Below, piece by piece: positions 56,670-64,000 of a DNA stretch of 64,000 nt (position 1 is the first letter of the stretch; every line of letters begins with the position of its first letter). A program made the translations under genes and the position numbers. The notes beneath the pieces were generated by a model. That model worked only from the letters and a program-made list of their open reading frames with translations. It did no database searches and was not told the origin of the DNA. Source of the stretch: Asterias rubens (Eukaryota > Echinodermata > Asteroidea > Forcipulatida > Asteriidae); the NCBI RefSeq assembly GCF_902459465.1, contig NC_047065.1, forward strand, positions 2,166,309 to 2,230,308. Direction: 5' to 3'.

Positions 56670-59600
56670 ATGGCAGCATCTCCTCCCTCAACCCCAAAGT
56701 CTTCAACCTTTTCTTCTACATCCTTCCCATCGAGTAGTTGTCTCACCGACTGTCTCGGATGTCGATCGCACCTCACTCACCTAGCCTGCATAGAGACTCG
56801 TATGTGTAACAGGCTCTCGACGCTACTCACCGTCGTGGTCTGCGGTGCCGTTTTATTCTGGATCTTCCAAGAACAGTTGGTACTCCTTCTGCCATGGCTC
56901 GTCAGCACCGACCCTTACATCGGATTTATTGTCTTCTTCATTCTCTTTGTTATCATCTCTCTTCCGTTCTCGATCCCGGGATATTTAGTTTTAAACGTAG
57001 CCGCGGGTTACCGTTATGGAATAGCGTTAGGTACCATGACTGTGATATTCTGCGCACTGGGAGGTGCGTACTGTGCCTTTGTATTCTGTAGATTGCCATG
57101 TACAGCGTTTCTACTGGCCAAGCTACAGAATGATTATCTGCAGGCTATTGTGAACTTGGTTGAAGGTGAACATTCTTTTAAAGTCATAGCGCTGACGAGA
57201 TTGACTCCAATTCCTTTTGGTCTGCAGAATGGTTTATTTGCAGTAAGTCATTGCATTCAAAATAACAATTTCCTAAAAATATTGTAATAAATAACGTTTA
57301 ACTTTCCGTATGGCCCCACCACTTTTTCACTAATTTTTACAAAAAGAAGGGATATCTCATTGAGTTAAATTAGATACTATATTATTTCATATCGAATGAA
57401 AAAGTGGTGGCGCCATATGGAAACTTTTCCTCAATAACAATAGTGGCTTCTGATAAAGCACTCATATCCATTACTCAGTGACTCAAGGCACTTCAGCATT
57501 CAGTGTTCTTCTGCAAAGTGTTGTGGAGCTACTTCAGATTTATTTTGGGAGTGGAATATGCAAAGTTAGGTTTTGTGGTAGTTTTCAGGGCTTGAAATTG
57601 GGAGAAAACCCACGAGGCTGCAGAACTTGCAGCTCAAAACTGTTTCTGGACCAGAGAATATTTGAAATTGTTACAAGACCGCAATAGAAAACGAGAAAAA
57701 CACTATCTACACAGTTTGACGTTTTAGCTGTTTTTGGAACAAGCACAAAAAGAAGATTTATCAAATTTTGTGTATGGGTAACACTTTGGCATTGAAAGAT
57801 AATAATAATACACGGTTTTTATATAGCGCTTTTTCACGGGGTGTCTCAAAGCGCTTCCGACATTATTACCCCTGGTCACTGGGCCTTAAATCATTCCTTA
57901 AACCATCTCAGCTCCCTGGGGAGTATACAGCCTGTGCGACAATTATATGCGCTACATGGCTAAACCAATCACAAGAACCATTTCTGCCCTCACAGGTACC
58001 CATTTACCCCTGGGTGGAGAGAAGCAATTAAAGATATCTGTATTCATCAGTAAATGAAAAATGCAGTGAGGTGTTATTGCACAAGACCACCTGACTGGTC
58101 GCTTGTAAGTTTACTGGCCCGACGCTAACATCATTGGCCAGTGGTCATTACGAGCCCTGGTTTTAAATATTAGTGAATATTCGTAAGGAATCACAGGCCG
58201 GCTTGGTCCAGCGGTCCTCTGGTCCAGTGTTAATTTCGAGCCCTTGTTTTAAAAAATATCATTCATATATAAGTTCATATAAAAGCAAAGAGTTGTCATT
58301 GACATTAATGTATGAGTGTATTCTTAACAGATGACGAATGTTTCTGTCTGTACCTTTGTATCGGCGACAGCAGTTGGATTATTTCCGAATCAACTTCTTA
58401 GCTCCTACTTGGGCTCCACGTTGCGCTCTGTGAAGGATTTAACCCACCATCAATGGAATAGTCCAGTTGTTATCATTCAGGTAAGGATAGTTCACTTTAT
58501 GGGTTGGTAACACTTTCATCACTAGGGTTGCAGTTCATTGATGTAAATTGTGGAATAGCAGTTAGTATTATATTTTTAAATTTATATTTATTGGTTTATA
58601 TCCATAAAAAAAGGAATGAACAGTATGACAACCGATGGGTTGAGTTGCATTTTTTTGTAGTTTTTATGTGAGCTCAATCAAGGCATGGGAGATTGGTGAT
58701 TTGTTTTCTCACTGAATGAAAACCCAGGATAATAAACAAGAACGAAATAAAAAGTGGGCTGTGCATGCTTCTGTTATGAAGTTACTATAAGGTTTAGAAA
58801 TAGAAGTTCTCCATGCAAGAACCAACAGGAACGGGTGTAAAGGTCAGTACAATGGACACCCAACTAGTAGCACCTGTTTATCAAAAGGTCAACCAACTTT
58901 GGACCCAGTAAAGACTCTGGACAACTGGGTTCGCATAGTGGTATCTTTCCTCACCTTCCACCTCTAGGACCTTGGTTAAAATCACGCTGGGGCACTAACC
59001 CTAACCCTATGTGGATTGGGTTTTCAGTCCCTACGGACTGCGTGGGTTTTTCCCTGGAATAATTCTCCGGGATTCTCCTCCCACATCTAAAACTGAACCT
59101 TCTTTCCTTGTCTTCTCTCCATTGGGTTCTTGGCTAGTACAGTGATGAAGTTCTTGGCTTCACAATCAGAATAAATAAATAAAATAAATGAAAATGAATT
59201 ACCCAGGATAAATTGTTGTTGATAAGAATAAAAACTGGGTGTGCATGCTTCTACCATTGAAGTACCTAATCACCATAAGGTCAACCAACTTTGGACCCAG
59301 TAAAGACCCCAGTATTATTTGAATATCTGGAAGATTAATCTACTGAATATTCACCAAGGTGTTTTTTTTTCTTTCCAGGTGTGCCTTACCATTACACTGT
59401 CCTGTTATGTAATAGCCAAAGCACAGAGACATCTACTTATCAAAATCCACGATCATAAAGTCAACAAGCTAGAAGAGAACACTACGATTCAGGTCATCCC
59501 AACTGCACTTCCAAGAGTGAACCCTGGGTCAAAGGTGAAAGGTCAGGGTTATGGTAAGGTCAGTAGCGTCGTCAACTGGGAAGATAAACTTTCAGTTATG

Positions 59601-59684
59601 ATTGAGACTGAAATGGTTAAAGGGAAAGAATTAACAAATGAAAACGACAATAATCAAAATGCTTTTGAGAAGTGGGTCACGTGA
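56670..59684 (+). CDS. TMEM64: TMEM64-like VTT/DedA-family membrane protein (342 aa, 3 coding exons)
   Basis: Exons 56670-57242, 58331-58480 and 59379-59684, all phase 0 with GT/AG sites. Known: TMEM64 belongs to the VTT (SNARE-associated/DedA-like) family of ER and Golgi multi-pass proteins, which includes the lipid scramblases TMEM41B and VMP1; mammalian TMEM64 has been linked to calcium and Wnt signalling. Seen: Ser/Thr/Pro- and Cys-rich N-terminus (1-45); hydrophobic segments at about 50-78, 83-112, 119-140; the family core GYLVLNVAAGYRYG (104-117); the conserved RLTPIPFGLQNGLF (177-190); then LFPNQLLSSYLGSTLRSV, and a last membrane helix VCLTITLSCYVIAKAQRH. The tail is hydrophilic. Human TMEM64 is about 380 aa with a longer N-terminus. 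Start chosen for its AACCATGG context; an in-frame upstream exon could extend the N-terminus. Confidence 0.92.
57300..57427. mobile_element. Short palindromic MITE, second copy
   Basis: Same element as 53694-53818, about 58 bp into TMEM64-like coding intron 1 (the intron after 57242). Confidence 0.9.
57795..58040 (-). mobile_element. SINE family A, body only
   Basis: Includes TTTATATAGCGCTTTTTCAC, GGGGAGTATACAGCC and CCCTGGGTGGAGAGAAGCAA, matching 43438-43650; the tRNA head is missing. Confidence 0.75.
58920..59185 (+). mobile_element. tRNA-derived SINE, family D
   Basis: TGGGTTCGCATAGTGGTATC, CTAGGACCTTGGTTAAAATC and the body TATGTGGATTGGGTTTTCAG. It ends in AATAAATAAATAAAATAAAT. Confidence 0.75.
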
Positions 59685-60102
59685 TGTTATGGATTGGTTG
59701 GTTTATCAGTCGAGCATAAAGCGTTTTTTGTTTGTGCTCTTCAAAATAGTTCATGATTGGGTTGTTTAAAGAATAATTTCAAACCCTAAAAACTGATGTA
59801 TTTTGGGGACAATATTTCATCAAATTTGATAAAATCTTAAGTTTGTGGAGCAATGAAAGGAGCTTCTTTCTTCTAATTCAAATTGCTTGGTCAAACATGA
59901 TCATGAATAAAACACAGATTTCTCCCAGAAATTATTTTTTTTAAAACGGGCGTTAAAGTCCCAAAATGGACCTAAGTTTGTATTTTGTATTTATGACAAT
60001 CAAAAGTATTTATGAATTAAACTGCAATTGAATTAAGATTTATATTTAAGAATACAGACAAAGTGCTATGTACATTGTTAGGCCAGCAAGTTCAAGACCC
60101 AG

Positions 60103-60270
60103 TTTCATAAAGCTGCGAAGCAATTGGTTTTTGCTAAGCAACAAAATGAGTGGGCCACCAGTTGTAAATGTAAAGTGTATGGAATTTTGGCTGGTAACCA
60201 GTTTTTGTTAAGCAGTTTTGTCTGTGCTTAGCAAGTTACTTTGCTTACAGGCTTTATGAAAATAGTCCCA
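60103..60270. mobile_element. MITE family C, diverged
   Basis: GACCCAGTTTCATAAAGCTG at the left, GGCTTTATGAAAATAGTCCC at the right, with TTTGCTAAGCAA-type inner units. Confidence 0.7.
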
Positions 60271-60993
60271 GACAATTGGGGTAGCAGTAGTTGCACTAAA
60301 CAGCCTTCCATCAAAAACAATGCCAGTGACAAGAATTATTACATTTTTATGTTATTCATTGTATGAAATGAATGCATGGTTATTTTCATACTAGAAATAT
60401 ATCCTGGAGCGGCCAACTTGATTTTTCTCAAATCCAAATCATTGTAACCAAACCGAGGCTGGAAGAAGGAAAATTTAGTCTGGTGCCATTTTTTATTTAT
60501 GGATATTAGCATTCAATATTTTTATTGGATTCACGGAACTTGACTAAGATGGTGACAGCATGGATTTATAAAATGCAGGATTTATTTTCTGGATAAAGCT
60601 TTCAATTTGTAAATCAATCCGGATTTAATTAGTGATTCTCATTATTTTAATCTTTTGTCATCAGATGACTAGTGTTCGGAATCCTGTCATTATGATTTCT
60701 GGCATAACTGTTTTTATTATCATATTATTGGTTTATTTAAAATGGAAACATGGCGTCCACAACCAACACTTTGGCTGTGAATAACCAATATTTTATATTG
60801 AAAAACATATCTTTACACAACCTTTTTTTCCTTGAAACCATTTCCATCAAAGATTTAAAGTTTTTTAAATACAGCTAAATTTTTATTGATATTTTATTTA
60901 ATATTTTTTGTAAAAAAGCTTCATGTTTTCCCACTTTCTTGCTGCATTGTGTAAAGAAAAGAATTTGTTTTAATCCTGAAACACGTTTGTTGG

Positions 60994-61056
60994 GGTGTTT
61001 GTTTGTTTGTTTGTTTGTTTGTTTGTTTGTTTGTTTGTTTGTTTGTTTGTTTGTTT
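60994..61056 (+). repeat. (TTTG)n microsatellite
   Basis: About 15 uninterrupted GTTT units. Confidence 0.97.
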
Positions 61057-62408
61057 TTTATAATTGATGACATTCACACATCAAGCCAAAAGGAAATTAA
61101 GCTAATGTAAATATTTTAAACAATTGTTACTCGAAAAACGTGGTTGAGTGGGTCAAAAGAAATAACTGAAAATCGAAATTCAGATGTTATTTATATTTAA
61201 ACAAAATATATACATTTATTTACTAACAAAAGAAGAAAAATACCCAGCTGGCCAAGATAATAAATTTCATTCCTTATTCAAATACAAAGTAGTTTGTTTA
61301 AGCAAGGAAAAGCCATTTAAAATAACTGATGTTTGAGACCTCTGATCTAAAATATTTGGTTTAGTCAGGGCATTTCTTTGTTTAACAGTCTGTTAATTAA
61401 ATTTAGGGAGGGTTGTTTTTTTAAAAGTTTTTTTTACCTTGATAGAATTACCTAAGAACAGGAAATAAGTATAAAACTGAACTAAAAACAAAGCAAAACA
61501 TTATATGAGTCACTTTGTAATGAAGGGATTGTTATCAGTACATAGCTATAAAAACAAGTTTGATCTCAACAATTACAAGATAACGCGAACAATTGTAGCT
61601 TAAAACAGGTTTAAAGGTCAAATTGTTAACTGATATTTTTCACTCATTCATAGTTTTTGAAAATGATATGAGCAACTGATAATGAAAAGATCTATTTAAA
61701 TTTTTCTTATAATCTTGTGAAAAATTGTATATACAAATTGCTTTAATAAATTAAATTGTGTACACATACCGATCGGCCAGGGTAAATGAAATTAAATAAA
61801 GATATAAATGTAAATAAAAATGATTTGTTTTTAGAATAGATAACCAGTCAAATGTAAGTTATTATTGAAAATGATATTTTATGGACTGTGTGTATTTACC
61901 ATGTGTCTGTTTAAAAGAGAACTTTGGTGAATTATAAACTTGACTCTATCTACAAAGTTCAAAGCCTATTCTTACCTCAACGCTACATCAAGTGCTATTG
62001 AATCACATTTTCTTAATAATCTTTAAGAGTTTAGTAATAGTTTTAATTTTGAGAATGCTAAGATCAAATGTTGCCTGTGTCTGTTGTGCAAGCCCCCTAT
62101 GTCATCTGTTAATATTTGAGTGTGACCAAGTTACACTCCTTTGTGGAAAAATGAACCAAATCAACCAATGGGAATGCCAAACATTTGCCTAACAGCTAAA
62201 ATGGCACGGCACATTAATTGCCTCAAAGCATGCATTCTCAGAGTTCTATTTCAATGAATAAATGCAAGGTAGATATTGTTAAAACATTCCAGTTTGGTAC
62301 ATTCCCTTTCAGATAAACTTTGTTTGCATTTCATGGTGCAATGTCAATATTAGTCAGGTCATATGATGATATTCCATTTCGAATATTATTTAAATTTTAC
62401 AAAAGTTT

Positions 62409-62803
62409 GAAGACACTGGACACCTTCGGTTACAGTCAAAGACCAGTCTTCTCACTTGGTGTATATCAACATTTGCACAAAATAACAAACCAGAGACAAT
62501 TTGAGCTCAATTGGTCGTCGAAGTTGCGAGATAATAACGAAAAAAGAAAAAAACACCCTTGTCACACCAAGTTGTGTGCTTTCAGATGCTTGATACCGAG
62601 ACCTCAAAATCAACTGCTGAGGTTTCAAAATCAAATTCAAATATTTTAGTGGAAAGTTACTTCTTTCTTGAAAACTACAATTGCTTCAGAGGGAGCTGTT
62701 TCTCACAATGTTTTACTATCAACAGCTCTACATTGCTTGTTACCAAGTAATTTTTTATGCCAACAATTATTTTGAGTAATTACCAATAGTGTCCAGTGCC
62801 TTT
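62409..62803 (+). mobile_element. MITE family 1, diverged
   Basis: Left TTGAAGACACTGGACACCTT, right AATAGTGTCCAGTGCCTTTA; interior standard with a 15-bp insertion near 62635. Confidence 0.83.
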
Positions 62804-63154
62804 ACGGCACACACGGTATGTTATTTCAATGTGCATGTTACTTACTCTTTCGTTCTGAACTTTCCCTTTATGAAATTTAAAATGTTATTTCTTTCCATAA
62901 ACTGACTGAAGGTGCTTATTTTTTACAAAAATAATGCTTTAAATTAATCATGCTTTAAAATGCATTTGTTTTTTTAAATTAGGACAGAAGTCTTTGACTT
63001 CCTTGTAGTCTTCATTTATCAGCCAATCAGTCAGATTTGTTGATCTAGCTTGTGCTTAGTAAACCACTTCAAAGTTAGAAAGGTAGTGGTAGTACTTAAA
63101 GACCAACCAATTACATACAGAAACCTGCATTTAACTTTCATAGCTTTCTAAGGC

Positions 63155-63537
63155 TTAAAGGAATGTTACAGAGTTGGTAAGAAACAAAAATCGTGAAGAT
63201 TACAGATTAACATAAAACTAACAAGGTTTTATGATGATGATAGTTGAAAACATCCCATGAAATATTATTTTCTTAAATGTCATATTTGTTGAGAAATAAA
63301 TAATCTTATTTTGTGTTTGGAGTTTATCGCTCAGTGAGCGTTTTATTCATTTTTCTTTTTGCATCGATGTCATGCAAAAATGTGAATCGGTTTTTCACTA
63401 TTTTCTCGGGACCCAGATGGCCGATCGATATCAAACTTCTACAGTTTGTCAGTTTATATATCTGGTGTATTACATAAAGTGCTTACACTACCAGCAACTG
63501 TTTTGTCTGCAAAACCAATTCTGTAATGTTCCTTTAA
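63155..63537. mobile_element. MITE, GGAATGTTACAGAGTTGGT ends
   Basis: Second copy of the element at 46833-47213; right end CCAATTCTGTAATGTTCCTT. Confidence 0.87.
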
Positions 63538-63683
63538 GCCCGATTCATACCTCCTGCGAATGCGAAGCGAATTTGACGTCACATCTGTGTTTTGAGCACG
63601 ACTTAACTGCTGCGACTTATTCAATGTGAATTTCATATCAATTTCAACATTCATATCGCATTTGCAGGAAGTATGAACCAGGC
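63538..63683. mobile_element. Palindromic MITE family B
   Basis: Left GCCCGATTCATACCTCCTGC, right GCAGGAAGTATGAACCAGGC. It directly abuts the preceding MITE. Confidence 0.87.
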
Positions 63684-64000
63684 GTTATGCAGTTTTTTAT
63701 GTATTTAGTATTTAAGTGCTACCTACCACCACCTTCCTGTTATTTCTATCTGGCTAACACGGCTCTTTTAAAATAGTAATTTAAGCTTTCATTTGGTAAA
63801 TTGTTTTTGTGTTACTTTTATACATAAATAATGATGTCTTTTCTGAATGAGTTAACTATGTGAAGCTGCTGTGTCATATCAAAAATTATGAATAAAAATT
63901 AAGATGATTAAAAAAGAAATGTTTGTTTTGTGCTGTGGGTGTTTCTCTTTGACTTGTTCATATGTGTACATTTTTTCAGAACATTTGACAATTTATATTT
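63684..64000. other. Right-edge AT-rich sequence, nothing assigned
   Basis: No exon, RNA gene or repeat is recognised. An AATAAA at about 63891 could be a polyadenylation signal for a plus-strand transcript, possibly a distal end of the TMEM64-like mRNA. Confidence 0.4.

Larger units (their letters stand above)
59685..62408 (+). other. TMEM64-like 3' UTR and downstream AT-rich region
   Basis: Long AT-rich non-coding sequence. AATAAA-type signals occur at about 61747, 61795 and 61815; none can be singled out. Contains a decayed MITE-C (60103-60270) and the TTTG run listed separately. No gene is supported. Confidence 0.45.

Overview
This is animal nuclear DNA: AT-rich, with short coding exons split by long introns bounded by GT-AG sites, and full of short inverted-repeat (MITE-like) elements and tRNA-derived SINEs. 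The proteins look like deuterostome orthologs. Together with the repeat style this suggests a marine invertebrate deuterostome, most likely an echinoderm and perhaps a sea star. That assignment is inference. No bacterial or viral gene order, CRISPR array or rRNA is present.

Layout. (1) 469-541 (-): first coding exon of an OTUD6B-like deubiquitinase gene that runs off the left edge. (2) 542-853: short head-to-head intergenic region, probably a bidirectional promoter. (3) 854-10014 (+): complete RABGGTA, the alpha subunit of Rab geranylgeranyltransferase, 12 coding exons, 564 aa. (4) 10015-16958: convergent intergenic region with two decayed LINE reverse-transcriptase tails, MITEs, and a 372-bp tandem array derived from the last exon of the next gene. 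(5) 16959-53018 (-): a very large TDRD12-like piRNA-pathway helicase gene, reconstructed here as 45 coding exons and 1986 aa. (6) 53019-55357: divergent intergenic region. (7) 55358/56670-59684 (+): a TMEM64-like VTT/DedA membrane protein gene, 342 aa, followed by a long AT-rich 3' region to 64000 with more MITEs.

The genes are not an operon. They are housekeeping neighbours (Rab prenylation, deubiquitination, an ER/Golgi-type membrane protein) around one germline gene. OTUD6B and TMEM64 are also near neighbours in human 8q21.3, so part of the arrangement may be old.

The most notable content is the TDRD12-like gene. Its predicted protein joins an N-terminal Tudor region, a DEAD-type helicase with an intact Walker A, a CCCH zinc finger, two further Tudor modules, an armadillo-repeat block, a CS (p23-like) domain and an acidic tail. 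Five of its exons have been partly copied in tandem into neighbouring introns or the 3' flank, including eight extra exon-26 ends with splice donors and three stop-terminated copies of the C-terminal tail. One exon carries a 4-nt tandem donor that decides the reading frame.
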